DNA from: Sorangium cellulosum So0157-2
GTDB taxonomy: Bacteria > Myxococcota_A > Polyangia > Polyangiales > Polyangiaceae
Length of the DNA stretch: 64,000 nt
Assembly: GCF_000418325.1 (NCBI RefSeq)
Contig: NC_021658.1
Coordinates: 8,384,001-8,448,000 of the forward strand
Direction of reading: 5' to 3'
Shown here: positions 16,367 through 30,932 of the stretch, one piece after another
Position numbering within the stretch: the stretch's first letter is position 1
How the letters are laid out: each line of letters opens with the position of its first letter
Notes under the pieces: generated by a model
The model's input: the letters and a program-made list of their open reading frames with translations, nothing else
Database searches by the model: none
What the model was told of the DNA's origin: nothing
Translations under genes and position numbers: made by a program

Positions 16367-17939
16367 TCCGATCTCGACAGGGGCGCCGGACCACCGCGGC
16401 GCGGCCGGCGCGGGCGCCGCCGCGCAAGACAGCAGCGACGCCGACGACCTCGCGCGCCTGGGCTACCGCCAGGAGCTGCGGCGCGACCTGGGGAGCCTGT
16501 CGGCCTTCGCGGCGGGCTTCTCGTACGTCTCGATCCTCACGACCGTCTTCCAGCTCTTCGTGATCGGCTACGCCTTCGGCGGGACGCGGTTCTTCTGGAC
16601 GTGGCCGGTGGTCTTCCTCGGCCAGCTCGCGGTCGCGCTCAACCTCGCCGAGGTCGGCTCGCACTACCCGGTGGCCGGCTCGGTCTACCAGTGGGGGCGC
16701 CGCGTTTCGCCCGGCGCTCCGGGGTGGCTCGCGGGCTGGCTGAAGCTCGTCGGCGACGTCGTGAGCGTCGCGGCGGCGGCCATCGCGCTGCAGGCGATCT
16801 TGCCGAGCGTCTGGGGCGGGTTCCAGCTCCTCGGCGGCGATCCGTCGCTCACGTCGCGCGACGGCGCGGCGAACGCCGTGCTGCTCGGCGCGGGGCTCGT
16901 CGCGCTGACGACGGCGATCAACATGGCCGGGGTGCGGGCGATGGCCTGGGTCAACGACGTCGGCGTGATGGCGGAGCTCGGCGGCGTCGTGCTGCTGATC
17001 GGGGCGCTGTTCCTGCACGCGGTGCGGGGTCCGGCCGTGGTGCTCGAGCCGATCTACGGGCCGTCGCCGCCGCTGGGCACGGGGGCGGCGGGCCTGCTCG
17101 CGGCCGCGCTCATGCCGGCGTACGTGCTCTACGGCTTCGACTCGGCCGGGTCGCTGGCCGAGGAGACGCAGAGCCCGCGGCGGATCATCCCGCGGGCGAT
17201 CCTGAAGGCCGTCGTGGCCTCCGGGGTGGGCGGCGCGCTGCTCCTGCTCGCGGCGCTGATGGCGGCGCCGAGCCTGACCGACGGCCGCCTCGCGACCGAG
17301 GGCCTGGCCTACGTGGTCGTGAGCGCCCTCGGCCCGACGCTGGGCAAGGTGTTCCTCGTCGACGTGGCGCTGGCGGTGTGCGTGTGCACGCTGGCCATCC
17401 AGACCGGCGCCTCGCGCCTCGCGTTCTCGATGGCGCGGGACGGGGCGCTGCCGTGCGCGCCGGCGCTCGCGCGCGTGTCGCCGCGCACGAAGACGCCCGT
17501 CGTTCCGGCGATCGCGGTCGGCGCGCTCGCGTGCGGCATGCTCGTCGTGAACTACGGCGAGGCGCAGCTGTTCGTGCTCATCACGGAGACGGCCGTGCTG
17601 CTCGTGAACCTCTCGTACCTGCTCGTGACGGCGGGGATGCTCCTCCGCCGGCTGCGCGGGTGGCCGGGCGGCTCCGGGGCCCCGGCGGGGGTGTTCTCCC
17701 TCGGGCGGACCGGGCTCGCGCTGAACGTCGCGGCCGTCGCGTGGGGGGTCGCGCTCATCGCGAACATCGCGTGGCCGCGGCGGGGCGGCGAGTCGACGTG
17801 GATGGAGTACTTCCCGGTGATCGGGGTCGCCGGCACGCTCGCGGTGGGGCTCGCGGTGTTCGCGGCGACGCAGCGGCCGAGCGGAGCGCGGGTCGCCGTC
17901 AGCCCGCCGCGGGAGAGCTCGGCGTCGCTGCTCTCCTGA
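16359..17939 (+). CDS. APC-superfamily amino acid/amine permease
   Basis: A 526-residue membrane protein with about 12 hydrophobic helices. Typical APC features are SAFAAGFSYVSILTTVFQLF, NLAEVGSHYPVAGSVYQWGRR, YGFDSAGSLAEETQSPRRIIPRAI and SRLAFSMARDGALP. The SLAEET..PRR.IPRAI block is diagnostic of the amino-acid/choline transporter group. The start ATG 16359 overlaps the carboxylase stop, so uptake and degradation are coupled. Permeases in this position in urea- or guanidine-carboxylase operons are thought to import the substrate. Substrate identity here is inferred. It converges on the histidine kinase gene with 23 bp between stops. Confidence 0.88.
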   Translation: MRDPISTGAPDHRGAAGAGAAAQDSSDADDLARLGYRQELRRDLGSLSAFAAGFSYVSILTTVFQLFVIGYAFGGTRFFWTWPVVFLGQLAVALNLAEVGSHYPVAGSVYQWGRRVSPGAPGWLAGWLKLVGDVVSVAAAAIALQAILPSVWGGFQLLGGDPSLTSRDGAANAVLLGAGLVALTTAINMAGVRAMAWVNDVGVMAELGGVVLLIGALFLHAVRGPAVVLEPIYGPSPPLGTGAAGLLAAALMPAYVLYGFDSAGSLAEETQSPRRIIPRAILKAVVASGVGGALLLLAALMAAPSLTDGRLATEGLAYVVVSALGPTLGKVFLVDVALAVCVCTLAIQTGASRLAFSMARDGALPCAPALARVSPRTKTPVVPAIAVGALACGMLVVNYGEAQLFVLITETAVLLVNLSYLLVTAGMLLRRLRGWPGGSGAPAGVFSLGRTGLALNVAAVAWGVALIANIAWPRRGGESTWMEYFPVIGVAGTLAVGLAVFAATQRPSGARVAVSPPRESSASLLS

Positions 17940-17962
17940 GGCGGGCTGGCACGTCACCCGCG

Positions 17963-19729
17963 CTAGACCGAACGCGCTTCCCCTGCATCGGTCGAACGCG
18001 GAGCAGCGGTCTCCTCGACCACCGGCATCAGAGGCAAGTCGACGATGAACACCGCGCCCCGACCCTCTCCGGCGCTCTCGGCGCGAACCTCTCCGCCGTG
18101 CATTATCACCAAATCCCGCACGATTGAGAGCCCGAGGCCAAGCCCGCGGCGCCAGCGCGTGGTCGAGCTGTTTGCCTGGCGAAACTTCTCGAACACATGG
18201 GGAAGAAAATCTGCGCTTATCCCCTCGCCCGTATCGCTGATGCGGAGTTGAGACGTCGCTCCCACCTCCTCTAGCGACACATCCACGCGCCCGCCAGAGG
18301 GCGTGAATTTGATGGCGTTGCTCAGTAAATTATTCACGATCTGCTCCAGGCGGCCGCGATCACCCCAGACCCTGCTGGTCTTTGAGCTGAGCGACAGCGA
18401 AATGCAGACGCCCTTCGCTTCCGCGGCTGGAGCTACAGTGTCGAGGACCGCCTGGATGACCTCGGCCAGGCTGACCGGCTGCGGCTTCAGGTCCACCTTG
18501 CCGCAGAGGATAGCGGAGACGTCGAGTAGAGCCTCGATGAGCCCCAGCTCGGCCATGCCGTTGCGCTCGATGACCCTGAGGCCGCGCTCCACCGTGGCTG
18601 CGTCCGACTTGGTCGCACGGAGGAGAATATGCGCCCAGCCGAGGATGGAGGTCAATGGCGTTCGCAGCTCATGGCTGAGCGTGCAGAGGAACTCGTCCTT
18701 CAGTCGGTCGGCGGTCTCGGCCTTGGAACGCGCCGCCTGCTCGCTGGCCAACAGCCTCTCCCGCTCTTCCTCCGCCCGCTTGCGTTCGGTGATGTCCGTG
18801 GAGATAGCGCACACGGCATAGGGCATGCCTTCCGCGTCGAACAGGGGGCACTTGACCGAGATATAGGTGTGCATCCCGTCGTCCTGCGGCACCACCTCCT
18901 CGGCCTCCAGGGGCTGCTGGGCCTCCAGCACCCGCCTGTCGAACGAGCGGAAGCTCTCGGCCTGCTCTGGGGGGAAGAGCTCGTGGTCGGTCCTGCCGAC
19001 GATCGACTCCACGGTCGCGTGGCACAGCTGCCTGAAACGGCGGTTGCTCAGCAGGTATCGGCCCTGCAGGTCCTTGACGTAGACCATGGCCGTCGAATTA
19101 TCGATGATAGCCTGCAGCAGGCCTTGGCTTTCGCGCAAGGTCTCCTCGGCCCGCTTACGCTCGCCGATCTCTTGTTTCAGGAGACCATTGGCCGCGGCGA
19201 GCTCGGACGTGCGCTCCGCCACTCTCCGCTCCAGCATATCGTGGGCGCATCGCAGCTCGGCCTCCAATCGCTTGCGCTTCTCGATTTCCTGCCGTAACTG
19301 CACGTTCTGCGCCTCGAGCTCCGCGCGCATCGCAGACAAGGCCAGGTGTGTCTTGATTCGCGCCAAAACCTCGTCGATCTCCAACGGCTTGACAACGTAA
19401 TCGACGCCGCCGGCCTCAAACCCGGCCACCTTTTGGGCCGTCTCTCCCAGAGCGGTCATGAAGACCACCGGGATGCCTTTGGTGCTTTCAGACGCTTTCA
19501 GACGCCGGCACGTCTCGAAGCCGCCCATTCCCGGCATCAATACATCGAGCAGGATCAAATCGGGAGAAATGAGCTCGGCCCGCTCCAACGCATCTTCACC
19601 ATCTTGAGCGATTGCCACCCGAAAGCCTCGCTCTTCAAGTTGAGCGACTGTCGCGGCCATGCTTTCCGGCACATCGTCGACCATCAGGATGGTATACGAC
19701 GGGACACCAGGGTCTGAGGTTCTGTTCAT
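17963..19729 (-). CDS. hybrid sensor: receiver-PAS-histidine kinase
   Basis: A 588-residue cytoplasmic protein from ATG 19729. An N-terminal receiver domain has acidic pair D18-D19 and probable phospho-acceptor D62 in DLILLDVLMPGMGGFE. A long heptad-rich coiled coil follows (about 135-215), then a PAS domain (IIDNSTAMVYVKDLQGRYLLSN), and a HisKA/HATPase module with SHELRTPLTS, NNLLSNAIKF, DTGEGIS and GLGLGLS. No transmembrane segment is seen. It lies 65 bp downstream of the giant kinase-ATPase gene on the same strand, so both are probably one transcript. Receiver-first architecture suggests it is the target of another kinase, perhaps that neighbour. Confidence 0.9.
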   Translation of the reverse strand: MNRTSDPGVPSYTILMVDDVPESMAATVAQLEERGFRVAIAQDGEDALERAELISPDLILLDVLMPGMGGFETCRRLKASESTKGIPVVFMTALGETAQKVAGFEAGGVDYVVKPLEIDEVLARIKTHLALSAMRAELEAQNVQLRQEIEKRKRLEAELRCAHDMLERRVAERTSELAAANGLLKQEIGERKRAEETLRESQGLLQAIIDNSTAMVYVKDLQGRYLLSNRRFRQLCHATVESIVGRTDHELFPPEQAESFRSFDRRVLEAQQPLEAEEVVPQDDGMHTYISVKCPLFDAEGMPYAVCAISTDITERKRAEEERERLLASEQAARSKAETADRLKDEFLCTLSHELRTPLTSILGWAHILLRATKSDAATVERGLRVIERNGMAELGLIEALLDVSAILCGKVDLKPQPVSLAEVIQAVLDTVAPAAEAKGVCISLSLSSKTSRVWGDRGRLEQIVNNLLSNAIKFTPSGGRVDVSLEEVGATSQLRISDTGEGISADFLPHVFEKFRQANSSTTRWRRGLGLGLSIVRDLVIMHGGEVRAESAGEGRGAVFIVDLPLMPVVEETAAPRSTDAGEARSV

Positions 19730-19794
19730 CGGAGACGATGGCAAAGTAGCGCCAGCGTGCACCGGTCGCGACAACCTTTTCACACATTCACCCA

Positions 19795-25578
<5,784 letters not shown>

Positions 25579-25581
<3 letters not shown>

Positions 25582-25808
25582 CACAGGCGCGCTGCTCTTG
25601 GCATCACAGGCGCGCTGCTCTTGGCATCACAGGCGCGCTGCTCTTGGCATCACAGGCGCGCTGCTCTTGGCATCACAGGCGCGCTGCTCTTGGCATCACA
25701 GGCGCGCTGCTCTTGGCATCACAGGCGCGCTGCTCTTGGCATCACAGGCGCGCTGCTCTTGGCATCACAGGCGCGCTGCTCTTGGCATCACAGGCGCGTT
25801 GCTCTTGG
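25579..25808 (-). repeat. ten 23-bp tandem repeats, readable as coupled 7-codon minicistrons
   Basis: Ten head-to-tail units begin at 25579, 25602, 25625, 25648, 25671, 25694, 25717, 25740, 25763 and 25786. They are identical except for one C-to-T in the last. On the minus strand each unit ends GTGATG. Since 23 = 3x8-1, each ATG opens a frame ATG CCA AGA GCA GCG CGC CTG TGA (MPRAARL) whose stop overlaps the next unit's ATG as TGATG. The last ATG of the chain is the start codon of the giant kinase gene. The array therefore directly joins its start. Confidence 0.95.
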
Positions 25809-25858
25809 CCTCGGCCGCTCGAGATGCACATGTCCACCCTCCCGTGTAGACGCCCCAT
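25742..25858 (-). CDS. 38-codon upstream ORF entering the repeat relay
   Basis: On the minus strand, AGGGGGAGGT lies 7 nt before ATG 25858, the best ribosome binding site near the giant kinase gene. The frame encodes MGRLHGRVDMCISSGRGQEQ and continues through two repeat units to end at a TGA in the third, where TGATG offers immediate re-initiation. The peptide resembles no family I know. Its value may be only as a leader that feeds ribosomes into the minicistron chain. Translation is unproven. Confidence 0.45.
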   Translation of the reverse strand: MGRLHGRVDMCISSGRGQEQRACDAKSSAPVMPRAARL

Positions 25859-27029
25859 GTGCAGGACCTCCCCCTAACGTACTCGGCGTTTGATTCTCGA
25901 CGATGCGATGGCGCTTGTCACGCGTTATCGTGAATGAGGTCGATCGCACGCGCCATTTTCCTTTCCGCGTCCATCCCCTCGCTTTCAATTCATGTGGAAA
26001 GCCCTGCGAGTCCAATGATTTCGCTAGACGGCGCGATGGTCGACAGGTTCCCGGACAGATCCCCCCCTCCCCGGCTCCCTCGCTCGGGCCGAGGAGGCAT
26101 GCGGGCAAGGGCGGGCAGGGCTCGCCTACGTCGCCTTGGACGCTCTCCGCTTCGCGGACAGCGCTGGGTGATGCCGTTCATTCGTCCACAGAGGTCCGCC
26201 ATGAAGATGGGAAGATCATTGATATTTTCTTCCCGCCTTCATGCTCCAATGACGGCATCCCCCGCTCCGTCTACGAGTCGAAGAGCCCCACGCTGCGCGA
26301 AGCGCAGATCGCCCGCCTCCTCGAGGAGCCCGCCCTGGCCGGGCGCAAGGCGCCCTTGCGTGACGAGCTGGGCGATCGTCTCCTCCCAGTGCACGTGCTC
26401 CTGGAACGCGGGGGCTCCACGCTTCAGCATCCAGGACGCGAGCCGACGCCGCGTGCAGCCCGCATCGGCGCGGGCGCGGCGCGAAGAGTTGCGCGAGCAG
26501 AATCGGAGGGCTCCATCACGTGCCCGGTAGACGCTGCCAGCCGTTCTGGCCGTCGTGCTGCCGCTGCCACACGCCGAGGTTCTGTTCAGGGAACGGCTGC
26601 GCCGCAGGAGGGTCGACCAGACGGCGAATCCACCTGGAGCTGGACGGGCGGCGCGGGCGCAGCGCCGCCCGTGGTGGTCCCAACGCGGCACCGGCGGAAC
26701 GCGGCAACGCATCGTGGTCGCGTCCGCCCGGAGACCGCCCCATGAAGGCGGTAACCAATCAGATTTGTTCATTTTTTCCTACCCTTCCCGCCCCTCGCGC
26801 GCCGGCTCGACGCACGTCCCAGCGTGGCGCGCCGGCTGCCAACGGGCCCCGGAGCGCCGTGCGTCTCGGGAAAATTCGGACCGGAACCTCAGGCCTTCGG
26901 CTAGCCCGTGCTAGGGTCGGACTCCGTGGTCACCGACACCGACGCGGCCCCCCACGCCTCCGACGAGCCGCCTCGGAGGCTCGAGCGACTGGAGGACCGG
27001 CCACCCCCGATCTTGATGGAGAGAGCGGC
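25859..27029. other. 1.17-kb stretch without a convincing gene
   Basis: Frames are open on both strands here but their products are Arg/Pro/Ser-rich and match nothing I recognise. A minus-strand segment ending at 26239 contains RLASWMLKRGAPAFQEHVHW and QLVTQGRLAPGQ, which look more protein-like and may be the tail of a decayed gene. A palindrome lies at 26201-26242 and a similar half-element (ATGAAGGCGGTAA) at 26742. The right end should hold the response-regulator promoter, and the left end that of the kinase operon. Confidence 0.5.
26201..26242. repeat. intergenic palindrome, ATGAAGGCGGGAAG family
   Basis: The left arm ATGAAGATGGGAAG (26201-26214) pairs with the right arm CTTCCCGCCTTCAT (26229-26242), 12 of 14 positions, around a 14-nt AT-rich loop with CATTGATATTT. 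A copy with perfect 15-bp arms and a similar CATTGA..TAT.TT loop occurs at 60151-60203, so this is a dispersed family. Confidence 0.7.
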
Positions 27030-27680
27030 ATGACGAAGCTCGGCGTCTTCGTGGTCGACGATCACCCGATCGTGCGCGACGGGCTGAAGGCGTTGATCAA
27101 CGCGCAACCTGACATGACGGTCGTCGGCGAGGCGGCGGACGGGCTCAGCGCCGTCGAGGCCGTCACGGAGCTCGGGCCGGACATCGTCCTGATGGACGTC
27201 ACCATGCCCAAGCTCGGCGGCGCGCAGGCGACCGAGCGCATCAAGCAGGCGCGCCCGGAGGTCCAGGTGGTGGCCCTGACGGGCTACGAGGACAAGGCCA
27301 ACGTCCAGCCGCTCCTGAAGGCCGGGGCGTCGGGGTACGTGCTCAAGGGCGCGCGGGGCGCGGAGCTGGTCCGGGCCATCCACGCCGTCGCCGCCGGGGG
27401 CGTGTACCTCGACCCGTCGATGACGGCCCACGTCGTGTCGAGCGTCGTCGGCCGCACCTTCGGCGACCACGGCTCGGCCTCGGAGCTGAGCGAGCGCGAG
27501 GCCGAGGTGATCCGGCTCATCGCCGAGGGGCACGCCATCAAGGAGATCGCGGCCCGCCTCGACCTGAGCGCGCGCACGGTCGAGACCTACAAGGTCCGGG
27601 CGATGGAAAAGCTCGGCCTCACGAGCCGCGCGGACACCGTGCGCTACGCCCTCCAGCAGGGCTGGCTCAAGAGCGAGTAG
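27030..27680 (+). CDS. LuxR/NarL-type response regulator
   Basis: A 216-residue regulator: receiver domain with D10-D11 and phospho-acceptor D56 (DIVLMDVTMPKLGG), conserved T and K (VVALTGYED, GYVLKG), then a C-terminal LuxR HTH (LSEREAEVIRLIAEGHAIKEI, LDLSARTVETYKVRAMEKLG). ATG 27030 fits the receiver start; the weak GGAGAG just upstream may serve as the binding site. It is transcribed away from the kinase operon across a 1.2-kb gap. Pairing with those kinases is plausible but unproven. Confidence 0.92.
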   Translation: MTKLGVFVVDDHPIVRDGLKALINAQPDMTVVGEAADGLSAVEAVTELGPDIVLMDVTMPKLGGAQATERIKQARPEVQVVALTGYEDKANVQPLLKAGASGYVLKGARGAELVRAIHAVAAGGVYLDPSMTAHVVSSVVGRTFGDHGSASELSEREAEVIRLIAEGHAIKEIAARLDLSARTVETYKVRAMEKLGLTSRADTVRYALQQGWLKSE

Positions 27681-27707
27681 CGCCCGCGCGCCGCGCCCGG
27701 CGGGGGT

Positions 27708-28649
27708 TCACGATGGGCGCATGGGCTCCGCGAGCCAGCGGACCAGCGCCTCGCCCTCGAGATCGAGCAAGGCATCCTCGACCTCGCCCGGACCGATCGC
27801 GCGGGCTCGCTCGACGATCGAGCGCTCTTCCTCGTCCGTCGGCCGTCGCCCGATCCGCCGCGCGAAGAGACGACCGAGCAGCGCGACGATCGCCTTCTCC
27901 TCTCCTCGTTTCTCCCCTCGTTGCTCGGCTCGTCGCTCGGCCTCGATGATCATCTCCCCGATGATCGGCGTGCGCCGGAGCAGCCCCTCTTCCTTGTCCT
28001 CCACCATGGCGATGAGCTCCTTCAGCAGAGTATGCCCCCAGGGATCGATGGTCGCCATCACCAGGAGCGCCGTGTACAGCTCGGCCCGCTCCTCGGCGCC
28101 CTTCGCCCCCGCGTGGATCTCCGCGACCACCTCCCGCAGCGCCGCCGCGGTCGCGTTACGTGCAAGCGGCGCAAATACCAGCCAGAGCACGCTGCCGCGC
28201 GCTCGCAGCTCGGAGACCGTGCGCTGGTAGACGGCGTCGATGCGGAAGCGCGCGCCGCTGAACGGCCGCCCGGGCCAGGCGATGCGGCGCTTCCCGGCGT
28301 TCGGCAAGCGCCGCCTGCGCCCCGAGAGGACCACGGCGACGCTCTCGATCGGCGGCACCGGCGCGCCAGGGGACTCGAGGCGGAGCGCGGCGAAGAGGAA
28401 GCCGAGGTATTCGAAGATGCGATCCGGAACGTCGTCGCGGAGCGAGAAGCAGAACTCGACGTGCAGCACCCGCGGCTCACCGCCGATCCGAGGGCGCAAA
28501 GCCTTGTCGAGGCGGCGCTCGATGTTCGTGACCTGGCTGTCGACCCAACCGAGGACCTCGACGGGACGGCTCTCGGCGACGAACGGGCGCACCAGGTCCT
28601 CGGGGCGCCGTCGGGCGAGGTGGCGCAACGTGATGTCGGCATCTCCCAT
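27708..28649 (-). CDS. Rpn-like (PD-(D/E)XK) family protein
   Basis: A 313-residue protein resembling the recombination-promoting nuclease / putative transposase family common in myxobacteria and cyanobacteria. Recognisable parts are DITLRHLARRRPEDLVRPF, VEVLGWVDSQVTNIERRLDK, VLHVEFCFSLRDDVPDRIFEY (nuclease-core strand with the E), a conserved PFSGARFRIDAVYQRTVSEL, and a charged C-terminus with AERRAEQRGEKRGEEKA. These proteins act on DNA in vitro in the few tested cases; the cellular role is unclear. It converges on the response regulator with 27 bp between stops. Family assignment is from memory of similar proteins. Confidence 0.65.
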   Translation of the reverse strand: MGDADITLRHLARRRPEDLVRPFVAESRPVEVLGWVDSQVTNIERRLDKALRPRIGGEPRVLHVEFCFSLRDDVPDRIFEYLGFLFAALRLESPGAPVPPIESVAVVLSGRRRRLPNAGKRRIAWPGRPFSGARFRIDAVYQRTVSELRARGSVLWLVFAPLARNATAAALREVVAEIHAGAKGAEERAELYTALLVMATIDPWGHTLLKELIAMVEDKEEGLLRRTPIIGEMIIEAERRAEQRGEKRGEEKAIVALLGRLFARRIGRRPTDEEERSIVERARAIGPGEVEDALLDLEGEALVRWLAEPMRPS

Positions 28650-28916
28650 GCGCGGCGCCCATGGCAGATCTCGTACCAGGGATTCAGGCGGCTGAATGCG
28701 AGGGATTCCAGGGGGAGGTGTGCCGTCGGGCGGGTGGCGGCGCCATGGCGGGTGACCGCTTCGCGCCTCACAGGCAGCGCGTCGAGGGGCCAGGCATCCG
28801 GAGGCGGCGTCCCCTCCTCATCCCTGCGCGCTGCGCCTCAAGGTTGTGACGTCGGCGCCCCGCCTGGCGAGCCGGCCGGGAGGCTTGATAGACGTGGAGC
28901 AGGAGGCTCTCCCTGC

Positions 28917-30932
28917 ATGGTCGCTCCGCGGCTCTCGCCCCTCACGCTCGCGCTGCTCGCGGTCTCGTGCGGTCCCGCCGCCGGACCGGCCCCCGCAGCG
29001 CTTGCGCCGGCCGTGGTCGCCATCCCCCCCGCTCCGCCGGCCGAGACGCCGGCGCGCGCCGCGGGCGAGCCGGCCGTCGATCCCTCGTCCCCGCTCTCGC
29101 TGCCGGCCGCCGCGAGCCCGCCGCCAACCTGGGTCGAGCCGCCCCTCGCCGAGCAGGACCGCGCGCGGGCCCACCAGAACCCCTTCCGCGAGCACCGGGA
29201 GGTCGCCGTCGGCGAGCACGTCTCGATCGCCGCCGCGAAGGGAGACGTCGCGAGCGCCGCGGGCGGACCCGGCGTCTTCGCCGTCCACGAGAAGCTCGGC
29301 GTCGTCGGCCCCCTGAAGCTGCCCGCGCGCTCAACCTGGGTCGGCCTCGCCGCCGGCACCGCCGGCCCGCAGGACGACGCCCTCTACGCGGCCACGCCGG
29401 ACGGCGCGCTCCACCGCGCCGCCGGGGTCCACGACGCGCTGCGGCCCGACGGCTTCGCGCCGCGGGGCAGCGTCGCCGGGGCGACCGCGTGGGACGCCGC
29501 CGGCGGCCTCGTCGCCGCCGCGGCCGGCGCGCGCGTCAGCGTCTCCGCCGACGAGGGCCAGACCTTCACCGAGGCCGTCGTCGCGTCCGGCAAGCGGGTG
29601 CGCGCGGTGCTCGTGCGCCCCGACGGGGTGCTCGCGGCCGTGGTCGAGGCGCCGTCGCGCGGGCAGCGCCCGGGGCCGCCGGACACGTTCCTCTCGCTGG
29701 ATCGCGGGCGGACGTGGAAGCGGTCCGCGTTCCAGCCGCGTGCGATCGAGCGCGCGGGCTCCTGGATCTGGAACGGCGACGCGACCTGCCCCGCCGTGTT
29801 GAGCCGCGACGGCCAGCAGTGGACCCGGGCCGCCTCGGCCGAGGCGCTGTACGACCGGCCCCGCCTCGACGGCGCGCTGTACGTCTCCACCGCGATCCGG
29901 GCCGGCGCGGCGGGCTCGTTCCGCTCGGCCGTGGCCCCGCCGCCGCCCGAGCCGCCGGCGCGCGGCGCCGCCGCGGTCGGCCGGGAGCCGCCGTGCAAGC
30001 GCGACGGCGCGTCGGGCGTGGGCGGCGTCGTGGGCGGCGTCTGGGGCGCGTACGGCCCCGCTTGCGAAGGCGCGCTCTGCCTGCTCCACGCCGATCCGCC
30101 GGAGCCGCCGCCGACGCGCACCTGGATCGCGGCGTTCGGCGACGGCCTCTGCGATCCGGCGCGCGTGCCGCCGGGCGGCGCCTGCGCCGCGCACCTCGCG
30201 CGGCCGCCCACGTTCGCGGTCGTCGACCAGCTCGCGGGCGCCGTGACGCCCGTCGCGGCGCCGGAGGGGTGCCCGCAGCCGGTCGCGCTGCACAGCGCGG
30301 CCGGCGTCGGCGTGCTTGTGTGCCGCGGGGCGGGCGGGGGCGCGGCGATCTTCGTGCGGGGCGCGACGGGCCCGTGGCACGCCGAGGGGAGCCAGGCGAT
30401 CCCGGCCGAGGCGCTCGGCCCGATGGCGGCGGCGCCGGACGGCACGCTGCTGCTGCGCGGGCCGACGCCGCCGGCGAGCGCGCAGGGACGCGAGCCGCTG
30501 CTGGCGCTCGTGCGCAGCCCGCTGCCGCTCGGCGCGGCCCAGGCGTGGCGGCGCATCGCGGCGCCGGACGGGGTCGCGGCGTTGCCGGCGCCCGGCGGGG
30601 CGGCGCTGCTCGCGATCTCGCCGGCGGCCTCGGCGGGCGGGCGCCTGGAGCTGGCGCTGGATCGCCCGGGTCGGCCGGTGCTCTCGCTGGTGCGCGACGT
30701 GGAGGTCTACCAGGACCTGACGCGGATGGAGGTGCGGGACGACGGGCGCGTGCGGTTCCGCGTGCTGCCGAAGCCCGCGCCGGAGGTCCCGGGGAGACCC
30801 AGGCTCCCGCCGCCCGGGCCGCGGGACGCGCGCTGGCATGAGCTGACCCGCGGCGGCGAGCTCGTGGTGGAGGCGACCGCGACGCCGGCGGGGCCGGCCG
30901 AGGAGCGGCGGTCCGGCCCGGCGGGGCGCTGA
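28917..30932 (+). CDS. secreted lipoprotein with sialidase/propeller-like repeats
   Basis: A 671-residue lipoprotein: lipobox LAVSC (Cys18), an Ala/Pro-rich linker to about 75, then repeated short strands with SxDxGxT(F/W)-type Asp-box-like motifs (SADEGQTFTEAV, SLDRGRTWKRSAF, SRDGQQWTRAA) as in sialidase or BNR propellers. AGGAGG stands 10 nt before ATG 28917. It contains two likely disulphide stretches (PPCKRDG, ACEGALCLLHADP). No catalytic residue is recognisable. It is probably a surface propeller with binding or structural function. The neighbours give no functional clue. Confidence 0.7.
   Translation: MVAPRLSPLTLALLAVSCGPAAGPAPAALAPAVVAIPPAPPAETPARAAGEPAVDPSSPLSLPAAASPPPTWVEPPLAEQDRARAHQNPFREHREVAVGEHVSIAAAKGDVASAAGGPGVFAVHEKLGVVGPLKLPARSTWVGLAAGTAGPQDDALYAATPDGALHRAAGVHDALRPDGFAPRGSVAGATAWDAAGGLVAAAAGARVSVSADEGQTFTEAVVASGKRVRAVLVRPDGVLAAVVEAPSRGQRPGPPDTFLSLDRGRTWKRSAFQPRAIERAGSWIWNGDATCPAVLSRDGQQWTRAASAEALYDRPRLDGALYVSTAIRAGAAGSFRSAVAPPPPEPPARGAAAVGREPPCKRDGASGVGGVVGGVWGAYGPACEGALCLLHADPPEPPPTRTWIAAFGDGLCDPARVPPGGACAAHLARPPTFAVVDQLAGAVTPVAAPEGCPQPVALHSAAGVGVLVCRGAGGGAAIFVRGATGPWHAEGSQAIPAEALGPMAAAPDGTLLLRGPTPPASAQGREPLLALVRSPLPLGAAQAWRRIAAPDGVAALPAPGGAALLAISPAASAGGRLELALDRPGRPVLSLVRDVEVYQDLTRMEVRDDGRVRFRVLPKPAPEVPGRPRLPPPGPRDARWHELTRGGELVVEATATPAGPAEERRSGPAGR

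Noticed and set aside
12382..16563. Open frames of 500-1,000 codons antisense to, or shifted from, the carboxylase
   Set aside because: They mirror codon third-position GC bias of the real gene. The biotin carboxylase and biotin-carrier motifs all lie in the annotated frames.
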